Origin: DASSUW01 sp963835525
GTDB taxonomy: Bacteria > Actinomycetota > Thermoleophilia > Solirubrobacterales > Solirubrobacteraceae
Assembly (NCBI GenBank): GCA_963835525.1
Contig: CAWIFM010000004.1
Span: 310,001 to 374,000, forward strand
Reading direction: 5' to 3'
DNA: 64,000 nucleotides
The notes beneath the pieces were generated by a model that was given only the letters and a program-made list of their open reading frames with translations, did not search any database and was not told where the DNA came from. Below are positions 53,184 through 61,054 of the stretch, piece after piece (position 1 is the first letter of the stretch; each line of letters opens with the position of its first letter). A program made the translations under genes and the position numbers.

Positions 53184-53744
53184 TCACGACTGGTTGAAGA
53201 AGCCCTTCTCGATCAGCCGAGCACGCTCCTCGGCCGAGACCTCGACGTTGCGAGGCGTGAGAAGGAAGACCTTGTCGGCGATCCGCTGCATGCCGCCGTC
53301 CAGCGCGTAGGTGAGGCCGGAGGCGAAGTCGATCAGGCGCACCGAGAGGTGGTTGTCGGACTGCTGGAGGTTGAGGATCACCGGGATCGCGTCCTTGAAC
53401 TTGTCCGCCACGTCCTGGGCGTCATTGAAGGACTTGGGGATCACGAAGTGCACGCGGACGTCCCCTCGGCCGTTGGCGGGACGCGACGGCGGGGGCTGGC
53501 TGCCGCCGACCGGGCGCAGGACCGCCGTGCGGCGCTCCGACTCGGTCTCGTCGCCGAAGATGTCCTCGATCTCGTCGCGCTTGCGGCGCGAGGAGAGGCG
53601 GCGGACGTTGGGCCGCTCGCGGTAGCGGCTCTCGAGCTCCTCTTCGGGCTCGCGGTAGTCGGTCGGCTCCTCGTCGTACGGGTCGCGGTCCTCGGCGAGG
53701 CCGAAGTACACGAGCGTGCGGTGCCAGGTATCGCGAAACGCCAT
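53184..53744 (-). CDS. sepF: Cell division protein SepF
   Basis: A 186-residue FtsZ membrane anchor. The N-terminal amphipathic helix (MAFRDTWHRTLVYFGL) binds membrane, followed by an acidic linker (DPYDEEPTDYREPEEELESRY) and the SepF fold (VHFVIPKSFNDAQDVADKFK, PVILNLQQSD, RLIDFASGLTYALDGGMQRIADKVFLLTP). The C-terminus ends GFFNQS. Confidence 0.95.
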   Translation of the reverse strand: MAFRDTWHRTLVYFGLAEDRDPYDEEPTDYREPEEELESRYRERPNVRRLSSRRKRDEIEDIFGDETESERRTAVLRPVGGSQPPPSRPANGRGDVRVHFVIPKSFNDAQDVADKFKDAIPVILNLQQSDNHLSVRLIDFASGLTYALDGGMQRIADKVFLLTPRNVEVSAEERARLIEKGFFNQS

Positions 53745-53783
53745 GGGCGGGATATGGGTTCGCGGCAGGGCACGATTTCCCTG

Positions 53784-54401
53784 CTACGCGTAGAGGATGG
53801 TACCCAGGCGGACGATGGTCGCGCCCTCCTCGGCGGCGACGCGGTAGTCCTGAGAGGTCCCCATCGACAGCTCGGTGAGGCCGTGCTCGCCGGCGAGGCG
53901 CTTCAGGGCGGCGAAATGAGGCCGGCTTTCCTCGGGATCCTCGGCGTAGGGCGGCATGGTCATCAGACCGGTCACGGTGACCGGGCAGCGGGCGATGAAG
54001 TCGCCGAGCTCGGCCGGCGCGACGCCCGCCTTGTCCTCCTCGCCGGCGATGTTGACCTCGACGAGGATCTTGGTGTCGGGCGTGCCGTGGCGCTCGAGCT
54101 GGCGCAGGGCCGAGTCCGAGGCCACCGAGTGGATGAGCTCGACGTGCGGGAGGATGAGCTTGACCTTGCGGCTCTGGAGCTGGCCGATGAAGTGCCAGCG
54201 AAACCCAGGATGCGCTTCGGCCTTGGCTTCGAGGTCCTGGGCGCGGTTCTCCCCCACCAGCTCGATGCCGGCCTCGGCGAGCGCGCCGAGCTCCTCGAGC
54301 GGCACGTACTTGACCGCCGCGAGGACCTGCACGTGGTCGGGAAGCTCCTCGCGCACGCGCGCGAGGTTCTCCCGGACGCGCTCGGCGGTCAGAGTCGCCA
54401 C
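53784..54401 (-). CDS. yggS: YggS-family PLP homeostasis protein
   Basis: A 205-residue alanine-racemase-fold PLP-binding protein (PLPBP). AAVKYVP contains the PLP lysine; LVGENRAQDLEAKAE, WHFIGQLQSRKVK, HSVASDSALR, ILVEVNIAGEEDKAG and LSMGTSQDYRVAAEEGATIVRLGTILY are all conserved. GTG 54401 is taken as start; it overlaps the pgeF end by 13 bases. Typical partner of sepF and pgeF. Confidence 0.93.
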   Translation of the reverse strand: MATLTAERVRENLARVREELPDHVQVLAAVKYVPLEELGALAEAGIELVGENRAQDLEAKAEAHPGFRWHFIGQLQSRKVKLILPHVELIHSVASDSALRQLERHGTPDTKILVEVNIAGEEDKAGVAPAELGDFIARCPVTVTGLMTMPPYAEDPEESRPHFAALKRLAGEHGLTELSMGTSQDYRVAAEEGATIVRLGTILYA

Positions 54402-55144
54402 GCGATCCCAGCCTGGCGGCCCGTGCCGGCGCCCTCGCGGCGGTGCGAGAAGAACAGGCCGAAGAAACACATGGTGCAGAGCCCGACGTCGTGCACCTCG
54501 GCGTCCGCGAGCTGGCGCCGGATGACGGCGGGGAGGTCGAGGTTCCGTCCCTGCCGGGCGTCGTAGCCGGCGAAGTGGGCGTGGACCTCCTCGCCGACCT
54601 CGTAGCAGCAGCTACGCGCCCCGGGGCCGATGAGCGCGGTGACCGGCCCGGTGCCGCCGACCTCCCGCAGCGCCTTCATGCCCTCGTGGACGATGCCGGC
54701 GGCGGCGGGGCGCCAGCCCACGTGCAGCGTGGCGATCGCGCCCTGCGCGGCGAGGACCACGGGCGTGCAGTCGGCCACGAAGACCAGCGCGGGGTGGCTC
54801 CGCAGCGCGGTCGCCTGGCCGTCCTCGTCGGTGCGGGGCCTGTCCGGGCCGGGCGGCTCCGTGGCGCGCCGCACGGTGGCGCCGTGGACCTGCTTGCCGT
54901 AGAGGAACCTCTCGCGCGGGCAGCCGGTCGCGGCGGCCACGCGCGCCCGGTTCTCGTTGACGTTGGCGCTGTCGTCGTCGGTCAGCAGGCCGAGATTGAG
55001 CGAGGCGAACGGCCCGCTGGAGACGCCGCCGCGGCGCGTGGTGAAGAGCGCCCGTGCGCCGGGCAGGTCGGCCGCGATGTGGTCGCCCTCCCAGCGGAAG
55101 GGAGCCTTCAGCTGCGGCAGCGTGGCGGTGGCCATGGCGCTCAT
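54389..55144 (-). CDS. pgeF: Laccase-domain peptidoglycan editing factor (PgeF/YfiH)
   Basis: A 251-residue protein of the multicopper polyphenol oxidase family. FTTRRGGVSSGPFASLNLG, QVHGATV, VFVADCTPVVLAAQGAIATLHVGWRPAAAGIV and GARSCCYEVGEEV carry the conserved Cys/His zinc-binding residues. The HAGWRG block reads HVGWRPAAAGI. In the family it removes mis-incorporated residues from peptidoglycan precursors or acts as purine nucleoside phosphorylase. ATG 55144 overlaps the cca stop. Confidence 0.9.
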   Translation of the reverse strand: MSAMATATLPQLKAPFRWEGDHIAADLPGARALFTTRRGGVSSGPFASLNLGLLTDDDSANVNENRARVAAATGCPRERFLYGKQVHGATVRRATEPPGPDRPRTDEDGQATALRSHPALVFVADCTPVVLAAQGAIATLHVGWRPAAAGIVHEGMKALREVGGTGPVTALIGPGARSCCYEVGEEVHAHFAGYDARQGRNLDLPAVIRRQLADAEVHDVGLCTMCFFGLFFSHRREGAGTGRQAGIAWRL

Positions 55145-56241
55145 CCTAGGGCTGCGGCCAGCTGCTCCTCGCGAGTGCCCGCGCGGCCTTCGAGCATGGC
55201 CTCCATCGCCCGGTCGAGCGCCTCTCCCACCGCGGGCCCCTCGCGACCCGCGGCGACGACGTCGTGGCCGTCGATGGCCAGCCGGCGGTGGCGGACGTCC
55301 TCGAGCCAGCGCCGCGCGGCGGCGGCGTCGCCGCGCGCTCCGGCCACCGCCGCGGCCTCCGGCGGCTCGCGCCGGAAGCGCCGCCACAAGTCGACGTCGG
55401 CACGCTGCCCGACGGGCAGCGTGGCCGCGGCGCGGTTCACCGCTTCTCGCTCCTGCGCAGGGAAGGCGAGCCGGTCGAGGTCCACCGGGCCGGTCAGCGC
55501 CGCCGCCAAGGCGGCGAGACCGCCCGGGGCCAGCTCGTCGGCCGTGGCAATCGTGGCGTCGTCGGGCGCGAACGCCCCGCCCAGCAGCGCGCGGCCGAGA
55601 CCGTGGCGTTCCAGCCGCAGCAGCGCCTCCGGCTGCGGCTCCCGCAGCAGCAGGCGCAGCTCGGCGCCCAGGCGCGAGCCGGTGACGGTGTCGAGGGCCC
55701 CGCCGGCGACCGCCTCGGCAGCCAACCGATCGGTGTGCTCCTCCGGTTCGAACCCGAGCCGCGCCGCGTACCGGGCCAGGCGCAGCAGCCGCGTCGGGTC
55801 GTCGCGGAAGGAGTTGTCGTGCAGGACCCGCAGGCGCCGCGCGTCGAGGTCCTCGCGCGCGCCCGGCAGCCAGATCAGCTCGCCGTCCTTGAGGTGCACG
55901 GCGATCGCGTTGACGGTGAAGTCGCGCCGCTCGAGGTCCTCGCGCAGGGTCGCGCCGAGCTCCACCTCGGGCAGCGCGCCCGGGCGCTCGTAGCGCTCGC
56001 GGCGCGCGCCCGCGAGGTCGAAGGTCACACCGTCGAGCTCGATCGTGGCGGTTCCGAACCGCTCGTGCGATATGACACGACCGCCGAGGCGCCCCGCGAC
56101 CTCGAGCGCGTCGCCCTCGACCACGAAGTCGAGCTCGTGCGGCTCGCGGCCCAGCAGCAGGTCGCGCACGGCGCCTCCGACGACGTACACGTCGTCCTCG
56201 CCCTCGAGCGCGGTGACGGCGGGTGAACGCGGCAGGTCCAC
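55141..56241 (-). CDS. CCA tRNA nucleotidyltransferase/poly(A) polymerase family protein
   Basis: A 366-residue class II nucleotidyltransferase. VYVVGGAVRDLLLGREPHELDFVVEG holds the G-G-x-x-R-D and D-x-D catalytic motifs; ERRDFTVNAIAVHL and DDPTRLLRLARYAARLGFEPEE are the following family motifs. The C-terminal part is shorter than usual and lacks an HD domain. It may add CCA, only A or only CC to tRNAs. GTG 56241 is the only start near the conserved region. Confidence 0.85.
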   Translation of the reverse strand: MDLPRSPAVTALEGEDDVYVVGGAVRDLLLGREPHELDFVVEGDALEVAGRLGGRVISHERFGTATIELDGVTFDLAGARRERYERPGALPEVELGATLREDLERRDFTVNAIAVHLKDGELIWLPGAREDLDARRLRVLHDNSFRDDPTRLLRLARYAARLGFEPEEHTDRLAAEAVAGGALDTVTGSRLGAELRLLLREPQPEALLRLERHGLGRALLGGAFAPDDATIATADELAPGGLAALAAALTGPVDLDRLAFPAQEREAVNRAAATLPVGQRADVDLWRRFRREPPEAAAVAGARGDAAAARRWLEDVRHRRLAIDGHDVVAAGREGPAVGEALDRAMEAMLEGRAGTREEQLAAALG

Positions 56242-56275
56242 GGGGGCATCTTGGCGTCTGGCTAACCTCCATGGG

Positions 56276-57760
56276 GTGTCGTCGGAGCCTCCACGCTGGT
56301 ACCGGCGGCGGCTCGTCATCGTTCTCGGAGCACTCGTGGCGGTGCTCGTGTGCGCCGCCGCCGTCTTCGCCCTCACCCGCCCGGGTGACGTCTTCAACGC
56401 GGACGTCGAGTTCTTCGACGAGCCGTCGCAGACCTCCGTGCCCACTCCGGAGCCGGAGCCCGAGAAGCCGAAGAAGGGCAAGAAGAAGGACCCGCTGGCG
56501 GGCTTCCAGTGGCCGACCTACGGCTACTCGAGGGACCGCCGGCGCTACCTGCCGACCGAGCCCTCGGTGCGGCCGCCGTACAAGACGATGTGGAGCCGCC
56601 AGTTCGGCGTCCTGCTCGAGTTCCCGCCGATCATCGTCGGCAACCGGCTCTTCACCGTCGGCAACGCGGGCGTGGTCGTCGCGCTCAACCGCACGACGGG
56701 CAAGCGGGTCTGGCGCTACGACGCCGGCTACCTCGCCGCGTCCTCCCCCGCCTACGGCGACAAGCGCATCTTCGTGACGATCCTCGAGCGCACGAAGGGC
56801 TCCGGCGGGCGGATCGTCGCGCTCAACGCCAAGACCGGCAAGGCCCTGTGGTCGAAGCCGCTGCCCAGCCGCACCGAGTCCTCGCCGGTGTTCGCAGACG
56901 GCCGCATCTACTTCGGGGCCGAGGACGGGACCGTCTACGCGATGCGCGCGAGGGGCGGCAGTACGCAGTGGCGCTTCAAGGCCGCGGGCGCGGTCAAGGG
57001 TGCTCCCGCGCTGGCCGACGGCAAGCTCTACTTCGGGACCTACGGCGGCAACGTCTACGCGATCGGCCAGCGCAGCGGCAAGCAGGTCTGGCGCGCGGGC
57101 ACCAGCGGCGCCAACTTCGGCCTGAGCGCGGGCAACTTCTACTCCAGCCCGGCCGTTGCGTACGGGCGCGTGTACATCGGCAACACCGACGGCAACATGT
57201 ACTCGTTCTCGGCGACCAGCGGCAAGCTGGCCTGGCGCCGCGGCACCGGCTCCTACGTCTACGCCTCACCGGCCGTGGCCCAGGTGCGCAACAGCAAGCC
57301 GACCGTCTACTTCGGGTCGTACGACGGAACCTTCTACGCGCTCGACGCCCGCAGCGGCGCGACGCGCTGGACGCACCGCGACGGCGGCAAGATCTCCGGC
57401 GCCGCCACCGTGGTCGGCGACATCGTCTACTACTCCAACTGGGGCAAGCGCGACACCACCGGCCTCTGGGCCCGGTCGGGGGGCAAGGCCTACTGGAGCG
57501 GCCGCGGAGCGTTCAACCCGATCGTGTCCGACGGCCAGACGATCTACATCACGGGCTTCTCCTCGGTCGCCGCGATGCTGCCCAAGACGAAGGCCGAGGA
57601 GCGAGCCACGGCGGCGCGGCAGGCGAAGAAGGCGAAGGCGGCGAAGGCGGCCAAGAAGCGCAAGGTGGCCAAGAAGAAGGCGGCCGCGAAGAAGAAGGCG
57701 GCCGCCAAGAAGCGCAAGGCCGCGAAGAAGCGGCGGCAGCGCAACGACAACAGCGGTTAG
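56276..57760 (+). CDS. Membrane-anchored PQQ-type beta-propeller protein with Lys/Ala-rich tail
   Basis: A 494-residue protein. Residues 10-33 are a single membrane anchor (RLVIVLGALVAVLVCAAAVFAL), 55-75 a Pro/Lys linker, and 75-435 seven or so propeller blades of the type VVALNRTTGKRVWRY, IVALNAKTGKALW, VYAIGQRSGKQVWRAG and FYALDARSGATRW. The last 45 residues are almost only Lys, Ala and Arg (KKAKAAKAAKKRKVAKKK). The fold resembles BamB and PQQ dehydrogenases but no catalytic PQQ residues are evident. GTG start 35 bases from the divergent cca gene. Confidence 0.82.
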   Translation: MSSEPPRWYRRRLVIVLGALVAVLVCAAAVFALTRPGDVFNADVEFFDEPSQTSVPTPEPEPEKPKKGKKKDPLAGFQWPTYGYSRDRRRYLPTEPSVRPPYKTMWSRQFGVLLEFPPIIVGNRLFTVGNAGVVVALNRTTGKRVWRYDAGYLAASSPAYGDKRIFVTILERTKGSGGRIVALNAKTGKALWSKPLPSRTESSPVFADGRIYFGAEDGTVYAMRARGGSTQWRFKAAGAVKGAPALADGKLYFGTYGGNVYAIGQRSGKQVWRAGTSGANFGLSAGNFYSSPAVAYGRVYIGNTDGNMYSFSATSGKLAWRRGTGSYVYASPAVAQVRNSKPTVYFGSYDGTFYALDARSGATRWTHRDGGKISGAATVVGDIVYYSNWGKRDTTGLWARSGGKAYWSGRGAFNPIVSDGQTIYITGFSSVAAMLPKTKAEERATAARQAKKAKAAKAAKKRKVAKKKAAAKKKAAAKKRKAAKKRRQRNDNSG

Positions 57761-57766
57761 CGGCGG

Positions 57767-57905
57767 GACGAACTTCGGGCTTGTAGGGAGGCGGGATCGA
57801 GGCTCGCGCGGGTCGATTGGTCACTTTGTGCCCGTGAGGGGAACAAAGTGACCAATCGGTGTCGCGCAGGCCTCGATCCCGCCCCCTCAATGCCCGAAGT
57901 TCGTC
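57767..57905. repeat. Long intergenic palindrome, copy 3 (bidirectional terminator candidate)
   Basis: Fills the gap between two convergent genes. The outer arms ACGAACTTCGGGC (57768-57780) and GCCCGAAGTTCGT (57892-57904) pair perfectly, as do the inner arms GATTGGTCACTTTGT (57815-57829) and ACAAAGTGACCAATC (57843-57857), with imperfect pairing between them and a 13-base loop. The left arm is homologous to the element at 15301. Confidence 0.85.
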
Positions 57906-57906
57906 G

Positions 57907-58659
57907 CTACGGCCGCATCGGCACGCCGGCGGATCGCAGCGCATCACGCACTTCGGGGATCGTGTACTCCCCGTAGTGGAAGATCGACGCGCACAACACC
58001 GCGTCCGCCCCCGCCGACAACCCCTCGACCAGATGCGCCGGCTCCCCGGCGCCCCCCGACGCGATGACCGGCACGTCGACCGCCGAGGAGATGGCGCGCA
58101 CGAGCTCGAGGTCGTAGCCGTCCTTGGTCCCGTCGCGGTCCATCGACGTGAGCATGATCTCCCCCGCCCCCCGCTCGACGCCCTCGCGCGCCCAGGCCAC
58201 TGCGTCACGCCCCGTCGGAGTCCGCCCCCCGGCCACGAACACCTCGAACCCCTCGGCACGGCGCTTGGCGTCGATCGCCAGCACCACGCACTGCGCGCCG
58301 AACACGTCGGCCATCTCCGACACCAGCGCCGGCCGCGCGACGGCGGCCGAGTTGACCGCCACCTTGTCGGCGCCCGCGTCGAGCACCGCCTGCGCATCCA
58401 CCACCTCGCGCACCCCGCCGCCGATCGTGAACGGGATGAACACCTGGTCGGCCGCGCGCCGCGCGAGGTCCACCACGGTGTCGCGCTTGTCCGAGGTCGC
58501 GGTGATGTCGAGGAAGATCAGCTCGTCGGCGCCCGTCGCGTCGTAGTGCGCGGCGAGCTCGACCGGGTCCCCGGCGTCGCGGATGTCGATGAACCGCGTG
58601 CCCTTGACCACGCGGCCGGCGTCGACGTCCATGCAGGGGATGATCCGCTTGTAGTGCAC
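57907..58659 (-). CDS. hisF: Imidazole glycerol phosphate synthase, cyclase subunit
   Basis: A 250-residue TIM barrel of histidine synthesis. KRIIPCMDVDAGRVVKGTRF holds the catalytic Asp11-type residue, LIFLDITATSDKR, IPFTIGGGVRE, KVAVNSAAV, LAIDAKR (second catalytic Asp) and ASGGAGEPAHL follow, with GADAVLCASIFHYGE at the end. It works with HisH glutaminase, not in the window. GTG 58659 is the start adjoining the conserved motif. Confidence 0.95.
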   Translation of the reverse strand: MHYKRIIPCMDVDAGRVVKGTRFIDIRDAGDPVELAAHYDATGADELIFLDITATSDKRDTVVDLARRAADQVFIPFTIGGGVREVVDAQAVLDAGADKVAVNSAAVARPALVSEMADVFGAQCVVLAIDAKRRAEGFEVFVAGGRTPTGRDAVAWAREGVERGAGEIMLTSMDRDGTKDGYDLELVRAISSAVDVPVIASGGAGEPAHLVEGLSAGADAVLCASIFHYGEYTIPEVRDALRSAGVPMRP

Positions 58660-58765
58660 TCGCCCGAGAGGGTACGGAGCCGCTCGCCTAGGTAGCCGGT
58701 GCGGCGAAGTTAGGTAGTCCGCTACCGATGCGCGCACGGCCGCATCCCGAGACAGTGCCGCGGCC

Positions 58766-59260
58766 ATGTCCGCCGTCGCCGCCGAACGCCTCCTCGACCC
58801 TGAGGCGGCCGCCGATCACCTCACGAGCCTGTACCGGCTCGCGTGGTCGATGTGCGGCTCGCGCCACCTGGCCGAGGAGCTGACGCAGGAGACGTACGCC
58901 CGCGTCCTCGCCCGGCCGCGGCAGCTGAAGGGCAACGACTTCCACTACCTCGCCCGGACGCTGCGCAACGTGCTCCGCGACCACTGGCGCGCGGAGCGCC
59001 GCCGGCCCGTGCCGGTGAGCGACGACCTGCTCGCCGACCAGCCGGACGCGACCGCCGATCCCGAGGCCTCCGTCCGGACCGGCGAGATCTACGCCGAGAT
59101 CGGGCGCCTCCCCACGCACCTGCGCGAGGTCGTGGCGGCCGTGGACGTCGCCGGCTTCACCTACGCCGAGGCCGCCGAGGCGCTGCGGATCCCCAACGGG
59201 ACCGTCATGAGCCGCCTCTATCGCGCCCGCGAGCGCCTCTCGGTCGCGCTCGCGGCCTGA
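58766..59260 (+). CDS. ECF-type RNA polymerase sigma factor
   Basis: A 164-residue sigma-70 family protein with only regions 2 and 4. Region 2 reads SLYRLAWSMCGSRHLAEELTQETYARVL, and region 4 is LPTHLREVVAAVDVAGFTYAEAAEALRIPNGTVMSRLYRARERL. No anti-sigma gene is evident. The RTX-like protein gene follows after 24 bases and may be its main target or simply co-transcribed. Divergent from hisF. Confidence 0.9.
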   Translation: MSAVAAERLLDPEAAADHLTSLYRLAWSMCGSRHLAEELTQETYARVLARPRQLKGNDFHYLARTLRNVLRDHWRAERRRPVPVSDDLLADQPDATADPEASVRTGEIYAEIGRLPTHLREVVAAVDVAGFTYAEAAEALRIPNGTVMSRLYRARERLSVALAA

Positions 59261-59284
59261 ACCCCGAACCAAGGACCCTCCCCG

Positions 59285-61054
59285 ATGCTCCGAACCCTCG
59301 CCGCCGCGCTCGCCCTGCTCGCGGTCGCGGCACCCTCCGCCGCCGCACACGACGCGGAGATCTTCGCCACCGACAACACCGCCACCATCACCGACCCCCG
59401 CGACCCGCGGCTGGACGATCGCCTGAAGGGCTTCGCCCGCCGCGTCGAGCGCATCATCGACGACGGCGGCGGCCGCCCGCGCGGCTCCGAGCTGCTCGAC
59501 GGCGTCTTCTTCGGCGACGAGCTGACCTTCGAGCGCTCGCGCCGCTTCACGGTCGACAAGGTCTCAGACGACGAGCTGGACGACATCGCCGAGACGATCC
59601 GCCGCCGCTTCCTCCAGCAGTCCGTCCTGACCTTCGATCCCGACGGGCCCGTCGACGCCGTCCTGCTCGACGTGCCCGGCGTCAGCGCCAAAGCCCTCCA
59701 GAAGGGCCTGACCGAGGACGAAGAGGCGCGCGAGCGGCTGTTCGGCGGCTCGGTGACGCTCGACCGCCATCTGCTGCTCGTCGCCGCCCTGGAGGACGCC
59801 AAGTTCGCCCGCGCCTTCGCCAAGCGCATCGGCGGCGACGTCAAGCGCGCGAGGGCCGGCTACGGCGCGCGCCGGTTCGTGGACGTCGCCACCGACGGCC
59901 GCGCCCGGATCGAGAAGCGCACCCTGCACATCACCGGCACGCCCGGCGACGACACGCTCGCGATCCACGAGAACGAGATCGACTTCGGGAACGACGGCGT
60001 GATCGACTTCGAGCCCATCCGCCGTCGCTACGACCGCGTGAAGATCGACCTCGGCGACGGCGTCGACAAGCTGATCCATGACGGCACCAGCCGCGACGAC
60101 CGGATCGAGGTCCGCGGCCTCACCGGCGTCGAGTACGTCGACGTGAACGCCGGCGACGGCGACGACAGCGTCACGATCGACGCCATCGCCGACCTGTGGG
60201 AGGTCCACACCGATCTCGGCGCCGCCGACGGCGACCTCGACCGCGTGACGGTCGATGACTCCGACGAGGACAACCAGAGCTCGATCGGCAACTTCGGACG
60301 GCTGAGCGTCCTCGCCGGCGTGTACGTCACGCTCGACGGCCACGAGCCCAGCGACCGCCTGCGCCTCAACGGCAACGGCGGCGAGGACATCCTCAGCGCC
60401 TCGACCGACCTGATGGCGATCACGCTCGACGGTGGCGAGGACACCGACGTGGTCCTCGGCGGTCCCGGCCGCGACACGCTCATCGGCGGCGACGACTTCG
60501 ACGACATCAAGGGAGGCCGCGGTGACGACACGGTCTATCTGGGAGCCGACTTCGACCGCTTCAGCTGGGCGCCGGGAGACGGCAGCGACACCGTCGACGG
60601 CGGCCCGGGCAGCCGCGACTCGCTCTCCTTCCTCGGCTCGGCCGACGCCGAGACCTTCGAGCTCGAAGGCGACCGCTTCACCCGCGACGTCGGCGACATC
60701 GTCATGGACCTCGACGACGTCGAGATCATCGACGCCCAGGCGGGAGCGGGCGCGGACACCTTCCGCATCCGCGACACCGACGTCAAGGAGCTGAACGCCA
60801 GCCTCGCGCCCGGCTCGGGCGCCAACGACCCCGACCGGATCGAGATCGAGGGCACCGAAGGCGACGACGCCGTCACCGTCACCGGCAAGAAGGTCGTGTG
60901 GGGCGCCGCCACCGTCACCGGCCTGCCGGTCAAGCTCGGCGTCAGCTTCGCTCAGATCGGCTTCGACTCCCTGGCCATCGACACGCTCGGAGGCGACGAC
61001 AGCGTCGACACGAGCGGCCTCGGCCCCGACGTCATCGGCCTGGAGGTGAAGTAG
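59285..61054 (+). CDS. Secreted RTX-like calcium-binding repeat protein
   Basis: A 589-residue protein with a signal peptide (LRTLAAALALLAVAAPSAAA). The first 200 residues after it are charged and unrecognised. From about 215 the sequence carries scattered GD-rich repeats of hemolysin type: TGTPGDDTLAI, GNGGEDILSAS, GGPGRDTLIGGDDFDDIKGGRGDDTVYLG and GDGSDTVDGGPGSRDSL. Such nonapeptides form parallel beta rolls that fold on Ca2+ outside the cell. A Sec signal instead of a type I C-terminal signal fits an actinobacterium. Co-transcribed with the ECF sigma gene; its end overlaps the convergent LAL gene by 23 bases. Confidence 0.82.
   Translation: MLRTLAAALALLAVAAPSAAAHDAEIFATDNTATITDPRDPRLDDRLKGFARRVERIIDDGGGRPRGSELLDGVFFGDELTFERSRRFTVDKVSDDELDDIAETIRRRFLQQSVLTFDPDGPVDAVLLDVPGVSAKALQKGLTEDEEARERLFGGSVTLDRHLLLVAALEDAKFARAFAKRIGGDVKRARAGYGARRFVDVATDGRARIEKRTLHITGTPGDDTLAIHENEIDFGNDGVIDFEPIRRRYDRVKIDLGDGVDKLIHDGTSRDDRIEVRGLTGVEYVDVNAGDGDDSVTIDAIADLWEVHTDLGAADGDLDRVTVDDSDEDNQSSIGNFGRLSVLAGVYVTLDGHEPSDRLRLNGNGGEDILSASTDLMAITLDGGEDTDVVLGGPGRDTLIGGDDFDDIKGGRGDDTVYLGADFDRFSWAPGDGSDTVDGGPGSRDSLSFLGSADAETFELEGDRFTRDVGDIVMDLDDVEIIDAQAGAGADTFRIRDTDVKELNASLAPGSGANDPDRIEIEGTEGDDAVTVTGKKVVWGAATVTGLPVKLGVSFAQIGFDSLAIDTLGGDDSVDTSGLGPDVIGLEVK

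Noticed and set aside
53764..53784. Small hairpin between yggS and sepF (GCAGGG and CCCTGC)
   Set aside because: Six-base stem without a T-run, and it lies inside an apparent operon; common by chance at this GC content.
57601..57757. CRISPR or tandem DNA repeat in the Lys/Ala-coding tail
   Set aside because: The repetition is codon-level (AAG/GCG) in a coding tail with no spacer structure.
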